From: Hetaerina americana
Lineage: Eukaryota; Arthropoda; Insecta; Odonata; Calopterygidae
Direction: 5' to 3'
DNA length: 64,000 nucleotides
Assembly: GCA_022747635.1 (NCBI GenBank)
Contig: JAKTNV010000192.1
Span: 366,001 to 430,000, forward strand
Both the position numbers and the translations under genes were made by a program. The notes beneath the pieces were generated by a model. That model saw nothing but the letters and a program-made list of their open reading frames with translations, was not told the origin of the DNA and searched no databases. Below are positions 9,593-20,834 of the stretch, piece after piece (position 1 is the first letter of the stretch; each line of letters opens with the position of its first letter).

Positions 9593-11160
9593 AAGGGCAG
9601 TAAGCATAGACATAGAAAGATAGATGATATGGAGTTGATAAGGATACCTTAGGTACAGGCTTACCCGATGGAGAGATAGAAAGGGCATTAAGGGAATTCA
9701 AATGAAATAAGGCCGTGGGGGCAGACGGCATCCCCGTAGAACTACTTCAAGGTATAGGGAAAGGTAAGAGAAAGAGTATTTATGGACCAATTGATAGCAT
9801 TTTTGAGGGAGGTATTTGGCCGGAAGACTTCGCCTGACCAGTGTTAGTTCCAAGTACAAAATATTGAAAATGCTATAAAACAATAATTATGAGTTCGCTT
9901 TCAGCTAAAGTGGTCTCCGGTTCATGAATTGGATTAAGAAGAGGAGGAAAAATTATTACTAAGGGGATGATGAGTTTTTGTTCAGGATTGGTGCGGGAGA
10001 GGTGAGGAGAGTTCAAGAGGTGCGCGGGATGTAGAGGCAGTAATGAGGTTTCTAAAAAAGAGTATACATTTTTTGTTTCTTAGATTTCGAGAAAGCGTTC
10101 AACGGAGTGCATTGGGAATAAATAATGAATGTATTGAACAAAGTTAGGGAGGATTGGGGGGATAGACGACTTATTTGCCGCCTGAACATGCTTCTAACTG
10201 CCCAGCTACGAGTGGCAGATGCAGGGCCGGGATGGGCAATATTAGGATAAGGAGTAAGACGGATTTGCACCCACTATCTCTCGTGCTTATCAACGTAGCC
10301 GCCTGTGGAGGAAGTGATGAAGGAGCCATGGGAAGAGCTGGAGATAAGAATGGCATTTGGTGGAGATTCATAAACTCAGGTTTGCAGTTGATCAGGTCTT
10401 AGTCAGTTCAGGGTTTACAAGTGTTTCTGAGAACATTCGAAATTCATTACCATAGGTAGAGGTTAAATATCAATTAAAAAGGAAACAAAGGTTATGAGGG
10501 TTTTGAGAAAGAGGTAAGCCCAGTTGAAAATTAAAATAAGAGCTCAGAAACTAGATCAGGTGAAACAGTTGGTCTGGTGTTTATTCAACCCCTGCCACAC
10601 ACCCTAGTGTTGGCTTTCAGGGTACTAAAATATCAAACACTTCAAGTATTTCGGAATTAGTTTGTACCAAGATGGTCAATGCAGTAGGGTCATAAGAAGA
10701 AGAGTTACACGAGGCAAAGAAGCATTCACGAGGTGGAAGTGATGATAGCGACGTTCAGTAAGGATGTTCAGAAAGGAAAAAGCTAAACAATGAAATGGAA
10801 TTTGGTTGTGTACGGTGCGAAAACCTGGCAATTGAAACAAAATGATAAGCTAGGATTGAAGGCTTTTGAGGTGTGGGATTGGAGTAGGATAGAAAAGTTA
10901 AAATGAAAGAAAAGTAAATCAAAGAAACGAGTCAAGGGGAGGTAGGAGACATAATTGATGGCAGAGATTCAAAGGAGAAGGGAAAGATGAATGCATATCA
11001 TGTTGATTGGCGATTGAATTTTGAAGACTGCGATAAAGGGAAGTAAAGTTGGACAAGCGAGGAAAGAGGGAGGAGGAGAAAGAGGATTCGAATGTTGGAC
11101 GGAATGAAGGGAGGTAGAATATATGCGGGATTGAACAAACGATAGTAAATTGGAACAAAT
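9592..11160 (+). pseudogene. Decayed LINE copy with RT and C-terminal region
   Basis: The order matches other copies: EIERALRE at about 9690, AVGADGIPVELLQ at 9713-9750, a WPEDFA-like block at 9818, FLDFEKAF at about 10075-10100, then a GCPLS region lost to deletion. Next come an RT C-terminal portion and a 3' part with LEAFE and MLDGMKGGR-like remnants near 11090-11120. There are many stops and frameshifts. A 65-bp insertion near 10580-10640 interrupts the region that reads EQFTYLGSVLDQ at 47770. The stretch 10062-10770 recurs almost unchanged, inverted, at 21290-21995. Confidence 0.8.
10062..10770 (+). repeat. Near-identical inverted duplicate of 21290-21995
   Basis: Base-by-base reading of this stretch against the reverse complement of 21290-21995 shows only about seven differences. 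Both carry the same stop codons, frame breaks and a shared 65-bp insertion. Outside this stretch the two LINE copies diverge by deletions. Confidence 0.85.
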
Positions 11161-11369
11161 ACTGGCGGTAAATATTCTACTAAGATACGCGCTTGAATAC
11201 GACACTAATGCGAACGAAAGCGCCAAATCCATCGCATTATGCTCATTGGTGTTCTAACGGTTAAGGTAATATGGGCATATAACCAAACTAAAGCTACACT
11301 TCTGCTAACACAGCATAGCGTAACACACAACACTACAACATGTCAACACTACAACACAACACTAAAACA

Positions 11370-11925
11370 CTTCTCAAATCCACATGCATGTACTTCCTGC
11401 CGGCCTACATTCCGTCCAATACGAGTAATAATTCGTGTTTCTATTCTTTTCCTTATACCTCGCTTGCTTAATACCCTCCCCTCCATCAGAGTCTTCAACA
11501 GTCAGTGTCAATCAAAGTACCCTCCAAACACTCTTTTTGCCTCTTTTGAATTTTACCCAACAACCTGTTCTCCTCTCCTACCATGTCTATCACTTCTTCC
11601 TTCGCAATCTTCTTAAACCATTTTAACCTTTCCACTTATATCCACTCCCACATCTCAAAAGCCTCCGATCTACTCTGCTTGCTTCATTGACCAAGAATGC
11701 CAACCGTACAAAACTATACTCCAAAACATATTTTACACTAAACCTTTCTTTGCATATTTACTCAAGGCGTTTGTCATCAATTCCTTATTTTACCAAACAT
11801 AATTCATCTTTTTATACCCTTACTTCGTACATTGACTATATTCGTCCAAAACACTTGATAGGTAGGCAAACTGTTCCACCAGCTCTAGTTCAAACCCTCC
11901 TTTCCAATTGAACTGTTTAACATAG
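11370..11925 (-). mobile_element. LINE 3' half fragment, minus strand
   Basis: Read on the minus strand, the region contains the late ORF blocks of the common LINE family: LEAFEMWEWI-like sequence around 11650, then KRFKKIAKEEVIDMVGEE-like sequence, MLKTLMEG near 11485 and a 3' UTR-like stretch. It lies head-on to LINE fragments on either side. It contains numerous changes but few long gaps. Confidence 0.6.
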
Positions 11926-11959
11926 CTTATACATAATATATTTATAATATGAAATATTG

Positions 11960-12350
11960 CCATTATTCCTGAAAAAAATATTTATCCCCTTGAAACTGCG
12001 AGTAGTAGGATTGGAGAGTGGATGTGACTATTTTCAAAGAGTGGATCAATGGTGTACTTATTTTCGGCGATGGATGTTGAAGACTATGATGGAGAGGAGA
12101 AAGTTAGGCGAGCAAGAAAGTAGTAGAAATAGGATAGGTATTAAAGGCAGTAAAGCCTGAAATTGTCTTATTTAGGATAGGCATAATGTACGGAAAGTAG
12201 GGAGGAAGGAAGTGTGCGGAATTGAAGAAGGGTCTAATTGTGGTGTCGCCTCTTGTGTTTGCTCGGATAGGCAAAGAAATGCGTCGCTGCTCATTCTGTG
12301 CCCATCCAAAACCTAAACTAAACGGTTACACTACCTAACAAAAATAGATT
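11960..12350 (+). mobile_element. LINE 3' end fragment
   Basis: GATGTTGAAGACTATGATGG at about 12072 matches the MLKTVIEG block of the copy at 47386-48400. It is followed by the 3' UTR and the terminal motif CATCCAAAACCTAAACT at about 12303. That motif corresponds to the CCTACCTTAACCGGTAG hairpin end of better copies. Confidence 0.7.
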
Positions 12351-12359
12351 CGTCTTCCA

Positions 12360-14277
12360 CGAGAGTCTAAACATTTATTCTTGTTAAATAAATAGATAAA
12401 GAACGTACTACGGCCGAGTGCATGGAAAGAAGAAGATTAAGTGTACGGCTTTGGGTTTTACTTTCTTTCCATTTATTCTTGTGTTTTCCTATAAATTGGG
12501 TAAATCTTTTGCATTTTCATACCAGAGTTATTTTCTTTTAAAAATGAAAGTAAATGTACACATAAAATTAATTTTTTCTCCGTGGGAGCCTCGGCAAAAA
12601 ATACATTTTTATAGCATTTTTATGATAACTTTCCGTTTGATATCTGTCGAATTTCTCCTTTCGGCACGCATTGCTTCTGCTGAGAAATCATGGAACACGC
12701 CAAGCAGAACACGGACGATTTTCTTGCCTCAGCACAATTTTCCACGACATTAGAGCAGCTCGCAGTAGTCCGCCGCTAATGACGCCGTCGCACGAAACGC
12801 TAAGCCTCAATCTTCTTGGACCAAATTCGCAGGTGATGCCGTGCGGAGACGTGGAAAGTGCGTGGTGCGGCGCAGGAATGGCATGCGATGACCCGTGAAG
12901 GAAGAGAGAGACCCAAGGGCGGGGGAGTGGCGGGTGGGTGGCGAGGAATGAATGCGGTACTCGGCGCGAGAGTTTTTTGTGCACCCCTCTCTCCATCTGC
13001 CGCCGCCTGGCTCTCCCTTCCGAGTGAGGAGGAGTTTAACGAGGCGGGGACGATGACATGGCCCGACATCCCGCGCCCTCGGCGACGACGACACACTGCA
13101 GACGACTCTGCCGAGTCCAAGTCTCGGGAGTCGCCGAGGAAAATCCAATCGCTGACTGCCAAGATCCCGATTCAAAGCCATTCGAGCCTCCCACGGAATG
13201 GTGGACCAAAATCAGGATATTCGGGATGATTTATTACATATGCACATGACTTAACGTCTTACTTAAATCTACGTTTATTTACGGAACTTCTATCCACATG
13301 ATGATGAAGCTCTACAATCGGTGGTCAATGCACCTTAGGGAATCGAATGAACAAACTATCGAAACAATGTATCGTATCGACCATTATTCTGCCGCACACA
13401 AGAGATCCCCTAATTCAAAAGTGTGACCGAAGCGTATCGCATATTATTTAGATGTTGCACGGACTGAAATTTGGTAGGAATAAGTGACGCCTATCAGAAG
13501 TGATAATCAGGGAAGGCTGTTGATGCCATACGTTATCTGTCCCGTTTGACATTGGTACTGGTGGGAATTCATGGTCGGTAATAATTCATTATTGGTAATA
13601 AATTATGTAATTATATTATTATTAATGATATATAATTACATATAAATTGTAAATAATTTGATTAATATTTGGTAATAAGGCGACGAAGGGAAGGATGCCT
13701 CGCTCTAAAGGATAAGTGGTGGGCAATATGCAAAATTCTACGGGAGTTCAAGAAAACTTTGATTCCTTTCCGTGTCAAAACGACTTTTAAGCAGTTTTAT
13801 CTTCATCGGCACGCTTTTGAAATGTGCTACAAAGGGTTCCAAGTTCAACTTCATCGGTCAAAAATATCTTGGATTTATTCATAAAAATCATATTTAGAAT
13901 TCCTTCTTCCATATTATTTTTATAATTGTTCATTGGAGTCATCTTTATAAATATGAAAGTCATGGTTATAAATGTTTTTCCATTTCAGTAATGAATGATG
14001 AATTCCAGAAATGGTTCAAGGGATAGTTTAAGGAAATCGAGATCCAGGGATGAAGGTTTAAATAGAGTAAACTGAGCCATGGAAGATAAAATGCATTATG
14101 GCTTATGGCTGTGTAAAGAAAGAGCTGTTTGCGCATCTTTGGGTTGAACTGGAAGGGAAGAACGGAGGCTTGGAGAGGGATAATAATCATATAATAATAA
14201 CTCGGGTCAAACGATCTCTCACCAATTCCTCTCTTCACATCCTACTCGCATAACTCGGAACTCTGACTCCAATTGGA
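12360..14277. other. No recognisable gene; CpG-rich patch 12650-13220
   Basis: Positions 12650-13220 are rich in CpG and open in several overlapping frames on both strands, including 124 codons on the minus strand and 123 on the plus. None resembles a known protein. An AT-rich stretch with short inverted TAATTATA repeats follows at 13590-13670. A regulatory CpG-rich region or an unrecognised repeat remain possible. Confidence 0.35.
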
Positions 14278-14515
14278 CAAAGATCCCTTTGACAAATTCC
14301 AAAGAAACTGCGGGAGATGCCGCAACAGTAACTTTTAACGGAGTCATCCGCTAATGTGCATTTCAATGCAACAATTTCAGAGCGTAAAAATCATTCGCCT
14401 TGACTGGGACTCGAACCCAGATCCCTCAATATCCGGATATTGAGGGATCTGGGTTCGAGTCCCAGTTAAGGCGAATGATTTTTACGCTCTGAAATTGTTG
14501 CATCAAAGATCCCTT
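14278..14515 (+). mobile_element. Palindromic tRNA-like short retroelement, copy 1, with 12-bp target site duplication
   Basis: CAAAGATCCCTT occurs at 14278-14289 and 14504-14515, bounding a 214-bp element. Its first 77 bases match the other copy (17179-17404, inverted). The rest, 14367-14502, is a 136-bp near-perfect palindrome with no spacer, centred between 14434 and 14435, with one mismatch per arm. Each arm carries a tRNA B-box-like GGTTCGAGTCCC. The A-box half of the tRNA-like region seen in copy 2 is absent, so the palindrome seems to have replaced it. No protein is encoded. Confidence 0.82.
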
Positions 14516-14519
14516 GCCT

Positions 14520-15320
14520 ACCACTTGTCACACACTTTAAATTACCCTTATCTCTCTTACTTCCTAAATATATATCTTATCATCATACACTTCCTCACTC
14601 GATAGACTGACTACTCCACTGACTAATTACTGCAGTTTGCACCATAGTGCATAGTGATGCAGTTTGATGATATGTCCTAAGCCTGATCATGTTAAATTAT
14701 TCCCGAGGAAATATTAACTCCATATTTAGTTTGTCCTTATTCACAACAAAGACAGCAATCATTTATTTTTGTCGTATTTCTCTCTTCTGATAAGATGTGA
14801 AGTCCAATTGTGCAGTTTCTTGATTGCTGTTAATTGAATCATTAATAATCCAATCTGGATGAAGTAACTAAAAAGAACTAAAGTTCTAAAAAGATAATGC
14901 AAGAAAATACATGCAAACAGGCTGTTATATCAGGATGATGTAATAATAATGATTATATGGCATCTGTGCCTGATGAGGCGATGGCAGTGGATACGATGAA
15001 GATATCTTCCAAGCAGAATAAATGGAGATAGAAGGTTGGTGTCACTTTCAGGGATAGAAGGACAAAAAGTGACATTAGAAGCTGAACAAAAAATGATAGA
15101 ACGATGAAAAACACACGAAAAAGATGCATCAGTGACGCGTAGTCAGTCGAGGAAAACTCGACGGCGGAAGGCGAGGAGTACTCAATCCCAGAAGGCGAAG
15201 AGAACCCAATTACGGAAGTGACCAGAAGAAAGTTTCCCAAGGGGCGATGGCCAAGTCTAAAGCTGGCCGGGCCAGTATTTTTGGTCGAAGGCATTACTTA
15301 GGCTGATGGCATACACTGAG
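14520..15320. other. No recognisable gene
   Basis: AT-rich DNA, then a 113-codon minus-strand frame (15294-14953) without known domains; no repeat homology seen. Confidence 0.35.
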
Positions 15321-15329
15321 ACTAAACAT

Positions 15330-15900
15330 AAGAGCAATTTTACCTTTAACTGGTTTGGCCTCATTTAGAATATACGGTTAATGTATGGGATCCTCATGAA
15401 CTAGGATTGATTGCCGAATTAGATCGCGTGCAGCGTAGAGGAGCTAGATTTGTGGAACGTTGCTACGATAAACTGAGTTGCGTATCAAATTCATTTGTGG
15501 AACTAGTTTGGGAATCATTCACAGATCGAAGATAAAATTACAAATAAAATCTCTTGCATAATTGGAAGGATGTCTCTTTAGTGATGATGTTGAAAATGTA
15601 TTATTAGCCCGTATCGTACTACACCCAACTCGATCGCGAAGGGAGGGAAAGATTTTCCCAGTTGTCTTCATTCGGAGAAACGACTTTTTTTTAATAAAAT
15701 GATATGAAAGAATTACGGTAAAAGAGATCATGCAAATATAATTAGAAATAGAGGCAGTTTTCAGATACGATCCATGCCACGTACGATAAGGGATCAGAAT
15801 ATCGTCCGGCCGCGCAAGGAAGGAAAAGTATTTTGTGTAAAATGCCACACACCTTGGCGGTGGCTTGCAGGATACCATGCCATAATAATAATAAAACATG
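15330..15900 (+). mobile_element. CR1/L2/jockey-like LINE, C-terminal coding part and 3' end
   Basis: The + strand reads WPHLEYTVNVWDPHELGLI at about 15350, then AELDRVQRRGARFVERCYDK and LLHNWKDVSL. This is the region after the RT domain that is typical of CR1/L2/jockey-type elements. The order and residues match the minus-strand copy at 25610-25925. The end has a small hairpin, ACACCTTGGCGGTG, followed by GCTTGCAGG and an (ATA)n tail near 15886. Stops and frame shifts show decay. A microsatellite tail rather than poly-A is expected for CR1/L2. Confidence 0.75.
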
Positions 15901-15904
15901 GCCC

Positions 15905-16550
15905 AACGTGCGAGAGAACCGCTGCTGGAGCTGCCAATTTCCTACTAGGTTTTTTTATTCCACTTATCCCAATGGCCTGAGTGCCGGTAGTTATTGCCAA
16001 CCAGTGCAAATTCCTCGAGCCGCTGTGAGTCGTGCCATTGCAGCCATCCTTTCTTTCTAAGAAAGCCACGCAGCCTCTCGGGACATACTTTGAAGTGCAA
16101 AGCATCTTTCTTGAGACATGATCATAATGCTCTATGGCACTGAGTACCTCTTCAAAATTTGCATGTCGCTGCCCTAATAAAAAATAATTAAGAATTCAAG
16201 AAACTATAAAGATTTAAGATGAATTAAAATCATTTGAAGTCAATTTTTAATCGCCTAGATGAAACCTGATTGGTTCCTAACAGTCCAAATATTTAGTTAC
16301 ACATATTTCTTGCTTGGCTTCATCGAGCGATTCAATGGCTTTGGGCAATAACGTGATAGCTTAGCCAGCCATTAATTTCAGGAAAAAAATAATAAATTAC
16401 CTTAAAGAATTAAGGGCTTTTCTGGCTCCTGACACGAGTAAAGTCTTCACGTTGGTTTTATCAGTCGTCAGGTGCTCAGCTGCCGACGTTTCCATGATTG
16501 ACTCGGACATCTTCCTCAGGTCGTTGAGTAAATCAAATTTAGGTTTGCAA
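15905..16550. other. No recognisable gene
   Basis: No domain, repeat or RNA gene recognised. Confidence 0.35.
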
Positions 16551-16559
16551 GATGAAAGA

Positions 16560-16880
16560 TTGATGCGATCCTATGGTCATAAAACTAGGTCGTTAGGGAG
16601 AGAAGATAAGGATGGAATGGAGGATTTTGGGAAGTGAGTGTGGAGAAAAAAAAAATAAAATGGATGGGAAGGAAGACAAACGAAGGAGTGAGTGGTATGA
16701 GGGGAGAGAAGATTTTTAGGGACAATTGCAACTTGGTGGGAGAACAAGGACGCAGGGTATTTCGAAAACTCATGAACTTGTGAATGATTTTTGCAGAGGA
16801 GGAAATGTATTGGCAGGGAAAGAATGAGTTGAGGAAGGGACGAAAAGAATGGGCATTTTGACCACATTTAGAGGGAGAGA
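16560..16880 (+). mobile_element. Degraded LINE 3' coding remnant
   Basis: GHKTRSLGREDKDGMEDFGK and KWMGRKTNEGVSGM on the + strand line up loosely with EDRRRLEAF and KWTEKKTNEEVLGM of the copy at 47386-48400. Spacing is right, but many substitutions and stops are present. Confidence 0.45.
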
Positions 16881-17167
16881 TAGGGTGTGGAGGTGAAGAT
16901 TTTTTTAGCATAATCCGAATAGCTTTTATGTTAAACAGTGGCTAAAAGTGCTAAGGTAGTCGGAATTCTTGCAAATTAGTTCTTCACCATTCAACTACAG
17001 CACTTAAATCGGGAGGCGCTATTGATAAAGATCAATACAATGAAATGAGATACAACGGAGTGCATGAATCATACCAAGCTGAGATCAGGGGCTCCATATT
17101 AATAAATGAGTTATTTTTGGTACATATGAGGCTTGTCAACTTGTTAATTGTAACACTTTAATTGATT

Positions 17168-17415
17168 TACATTTTCATGCAACAATCTCAGTGTGTAAAA
17201 ATCATTCGCCTTGACCGGGATACGAACCCGCATCCCTCGATGTCCCGTCAAGTGCTTTAGCCAGTTAAGCTATCGAGGCGTCCTCTTAAATCCCAGTCAA
17301 GGCGAATGATTTTTACACTCTGAGACTATTGCATTGAAATGCACATTAGCGGATGACTCCGTTAAAAGTTACTGTTGCGGCATCTCCCGCAGTTTCTTTG
17401 GAGATACATTTTCAT
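17168..17415 (-). mobile_element. Palindromic tRNA-like short retroelement, copy 2, with 11-bp target site duplication
   Basis: TACATTTTCAT at 17168-17178 and 17405-17415 bounds a 226-bp element in minus orientation. From its 5' side it has a 75-bp leader shared with copy 1 (ending near TGCATTTCAATGCAA), and an arm reading GTGTAAAAATCATTCGCC. A spacer, a complete tRNA-like cloverleaf (17208-17279) and the reverse-complement arm then follow. So the tRNA-like part is framed by about 36-bp inverted arms. No poly-A tail and no coding capacity. Confidence 0.82.
17208..17279 (-). pseudogene. tRNA-like cloverleaf inside short retroelement
   Basis: The 72 bases fold as a tRNA on the minus strand. 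Acceptor GCCTCGA pairs TCAAGGC with one mismatch, D-stem GCTT/AAGC is perfect and anticodon stem CTTGA/TCGAG is complete with one G-T pair. The T-stem is GCGGG/CCCGG with one mismatch. The A box TAGCTTAACTGG is intact and the B box GGTTCGTATCC is one base off. The anticodon loop CGGGACA would give GGA but has G instead of the universal T at position 33. I read it as an internal pol III promoter of a SINE-like element rather than a working tRNA gene. Confidence 0.7.
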
Positions 17416-17639
17416 TAGAATCGACCGAAATGATATCATCTTCCGGACGTTATTATTTTACAGAGACGCCATTCCTTAGATGGAGCCAATTCATTCCTTC
17501 AGTTCTCTCACCACGTTTTCCTTCATCCTTCCTCGTTGTTTCGCAGTAAAACATCTCTTTACATTTCACTTTTTCATTTCCGAAATTGCAGCCCAACTCC
17601 TCTCTGCTCCATCGCAATGCTCGAGTAATCTAATGAGGT

Positions 17640-18170
17640 TCTTGCGTGCTCTTTTTTCGGGATGTCATTCTGGAAGGGCAATAAGGGCAATAAAAAGAAG
17701 AATCAAGTTAGTCTTGAAGCTTTTACGAAGAGAAGAAAATAAGATAAATAATGGATGCTGCCAATGGCGAAAAAGAGAAGGTAGCTGATGAGAGGAGCGT
17801 TAAGTAAACATATGAAAAGGAGATTGACTAAAATTCTCCGGAGGATACCGGCGTACTGCTTCGATACACGGTCTTTAGGGAAAGAGGTTATGCGTACTAT
17901 ATTTGAGATTTTACAAATATAAGGAGGTGGATGTGGAAAAAAAATCAAATGGACGGAAAGGAAAACAAACGAAGAGCAGAAGGCACGGTTAGGGATGAAA
18001 GAAGGTTGCGGGGGAAAATTCAAACGAGGAAGGAAAAGCTGATGCAGGGCATATTTCGCGGCAGCGGAATGTCGAAAACAGTGATAACGGGGGAATACTG
18101 AGTGAGCAATATCGAGGAAGAAAAAGAGTAGGCACGTTGAATGGTATGTGACGTTAAAAATTATTCGTTG
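17640..18170 (+). mobile_element. Degraded LINE 3' half remnant
   Basis: Scattered blocks follow the LINE order: a MWMWKKNQMDGKENKRRAE-like stretch near 17930 corresponding to MWVWRRMEKVKWTEKKTNEE, then GMSKTVITG near 18068 corresponding to MLKTVIEG. Strong decay, so boundaries are rough. Confidence 0.5.
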
Positions 18171-18179
18171 TAATTTGTA

Positions 18180-19225
18180 GTTTTGGGGTATTTTGAGTCA
18201 GGGTCGCGCTGGGCGAAGCTTAGAAATGTAACACTAAGTATTATCTGGGTACATCGATAATCGTGCCTTCAGCGAAAGTCTAATTGTATTGATACGTTTT
18301 GAAGAGCGTAACCGTCGAAAACTACTAAAACCCTCCGTTTCCTCTGGCGCCAACGACCGTTCCCCTCTCCCTCTCTCCCGGGCATCCTCTCCTCCCCTAT
18401 ACCTCATTCCCATCCTTATCTCGCAGCACCCGCGACCCTCCCTGCCTCCTCCCCCCCCCGCCCCCGGGGCCCTCTCCGTCGCCGCGACAACCGCTCCCTT
18501 CTGTCGGCACGAAGCCATTCGACTCGAGATCTAAAGCACAAGCATTTTAAAATACCTGACTTCGGATGAAAGCGTTAAAAGCACGGACTGATTCAGCACG
18601 CGCATCCCTCAGAAATGGCGTCCACACTTTAAAAAAAAAGAGGGACATGCTTGTTTGAGGGGTTGGCGGATAAGGAGGATGTCTCGTCAGCCCGATTCCA
18701 GAGCGAGGGATAGAGAGAGGGTTGAGTTAGAGATAGAGAGAGTTGTTACACCGCTTTAGAGTTGGGCTATATTAGAGATACGCGGAAAATATTTAGGATC
18801 CAAGGGAGAAAATGTTAATTAAGTAATTGTAAAAAGGTTCAGAGGAAATCCGCTTGCATTTTTAGGCATCCGCTGGTATAAATTAGATTGGGAACCCTTT
18901 GAACCACGATTAGAGAGGGAAAGGACACTTTTATTAAGGTACAGGACACCTCAGTTTTCTTGCGACACCGAGGGAATTATTATGTTACCAAATTACATTT
19001 GTAGATTCAACCATCGGGATGAAATAAGAGAGATGGATGCTGTCACAGGCATTCAAGTATTTTTTCTTTCATCACACGATACGCAAAAAAAACGCATAAA
19101 ATCGAACCCAAGTACCTGGGAATATTTATTTAATGGTAAATGTTTATTGATTTATTCAAAAATTGCATGATAAAAAAGGTATGTATATGAGTACGTATAC
19201 TAGTGTTTTGTACAACAGCTAATGT
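18180..19225. other. No recognisable gene; GC-rich patch 18300-18540
   Basis: The GC-rich part has overlapping open frames on both strands with low-complexity proline/serine or glycine/arginine content and no known domain. Confidence 0.35.
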
Positions 19226-19226
19226 T

Positions 19227-19304
19227 TATATAATAAATGTGAAACTCCAATAGCCGTAAACCGTTAACTGTTTACGGCTATTGGAGTTTCACATTTATTA
19301 TATA
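19227..19304. repeat. Perfect 35-bp inverted repeat with 8-base loop
   Basis: Arms 19227-19261 and 19270-19304 are exact reverse complements (core ATAGCCGTAAAC / GTTTACGGCTAT). No hammerhead core, tRNA box or coding motif is present. Confidence 0.85.
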
Positions 19305-19479
19305 TTACTAGCCGTAAGAGCTCATTTCTATCAATAAGCTAATCTTTATTCAAATTCATGATAAAATAAAATTTTTGAATGCACGGCTGGTGCCATAGCA
19401 CCCCCCGCCACGCGTCCTTGAGGAGGATTGTTGTAGATGTATATACATGGAGGATCAAGAAGTCACTATTTTTGAACGA

Positions 19480-19720
19480 ATTTTTAGAACGCAAATACTA
19501 GTACAAACGGAAAATTCTTTCCGAGGACTTTTGAAGACGGCGATAGAAGACAGAACGATGGGAGAGCGAGGTAGAGGGTAGAAAAGAGTAGTCATGTACA
19601 GGATGGAATGAAGGGAAGCAGATAGGTATGCGGAGTTGAAGAGGGTTTCAAGTAGTCTAGGGTATTGGTTTGTGCAGTCTCAGTCGTAGCCTCCATTAAG
19701 TCAGTATTTAGTATGAGTGT
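19480..19720 (+). mobile_element. LINE 3' UTR fragment
   Basis: TTGAAGACGGCGATAGAAG, an ACGATGGGAGAGCGAGG-like stretch and GGATGAAGGGAGGTAG-like sequence follow the order of the MLKTVIEGRMLGKRGKG and DGMKGGR blocks of intact copies. The terminal hairpin is missing. Confidence 0.6.
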
Positions 19721-20428
19721 CCATTATAAGCCTACCTAGATCCGTAGACTACATTGAAAGATTAAGTCTACTCAACTTTCGAAGAAATGTCTGAAATTTT
19801 TCAAATATTGCCCTTCTCTTGCGATCCGCACTTATCTCAGCGGATGAAATTTAAAAAAGAATTACAAATACTAAATTACAAATACTATAATACGAATACA
19901 CAACTGCAAAAACATTTACCCAATCTAAAAGGTATTTACATTTTAGGAATTAAAAACGAAATGTACTTCATGCATAAACTAATAAATTTTACTAAAGATA
20001 TAAGATTATTCAGTTTCATTTTAATCACCTTTTTGGAATTTGAAACCTTTGGAATGACTTTATAATGGGGGAAAATCCGCGTAGTGACCACTCCATTCAA
20101 ACTCAATAAACTTTATAGAGCAGGAGTAGGTAAACGTGAAAGGCACACATTTAGTTCAAATACAGTAAAATATTCAAGAGCGTGGCATCGCAAATATTCC
20201 CACTGCTCCAGAAGCGGCATCAGCTAGCAATCTTATTGGGTGGGCAGGGAATATTTGAATTACGTTTTGTGTATACATGCTGTTTGAGCCGTCAAAATTG
20301 TGCGGATATATTTACACATTATTTTACACCCAAACACGAAGGTATTTTTTTATACATGTGTGATAATTGTAAGACCTTTCTACATTTTTACATGTCAACT
20401 CTCGACTACGACCTTGAAGTGATGGAAG
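19721..20428. other. No recognisable gene
   Basis: Two open frames of about 90 codons (19787-20065 and 20182-20454, +) show no known domains. Confidence 0.35.
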
Positions 20429-20429
20429 G

Positions 20430-20830
20430 GCATGTGCTCTCTGATGATCCCTAGATCTGTGCGGGATCAATGATAACTCTCCCTGTAGGGGTCACCAATC
20501 CAGATAGGTCGAAGAGTAGGAGCCAGACGGAAGGTAGGTGATTGCAGAAACGTCTCACCTCAGGCAGACGCCCATTTAGTCATGGCGTATTGCTAAAAAC
20601 ACTACTGAGAAAATCAATAGGAAATCAATTATACGCACATGCCATGCTATTAATAGGTCCGAGTATGAGTACTGGCACTACGGGGTTCGTCCCGCTGGGT
20701 CATGAGTCGTGTCCGGCAACTCGAGAGGCAAGAATTCTAAGGTCATCATCTCGAGAAATCTTTGCAAAGCGGAAGCGACAGCTGAAGCACAACACACGCA
20801 GACGAGCAAATAAGATCATTAATATTGACA
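20430..20830 (+). mobile_element. LINE 5' leader fragment
   Basis: GGGGTCACCAATCCAGATAG, GTCGAAGAGTAGGAGCCAG and TTGCTAAAAACACTACTGAG correspond in order to the LINE leader at 3885-3199 (minus) and 55080-55400. The endonuclease frame is lost. It abuts the 3' end of the minus-strand LINE that follows. Confidence 0.7.
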
Positions 20831-20834
20831 TTCT

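Noticed and set aside
12650..13230. Overlapping long frames on both strands as a possible gene
   Set aside because: GC-rich DNA lowers stop frequency in all frames; the translations show no domain, and opposite-strand frames are equally long.
14960..15000. CTGATGAGGCGATGGC as another hammerhead core
   Set aside because: No helix II partner, no GAAA at the proper distance and no helix I pairing.
17208..17279. Functional tRNA gene
   Set aside because: The anticodon loop lacks the invariant T33, stems have mismatches, and it lies inside an element with target duplications.
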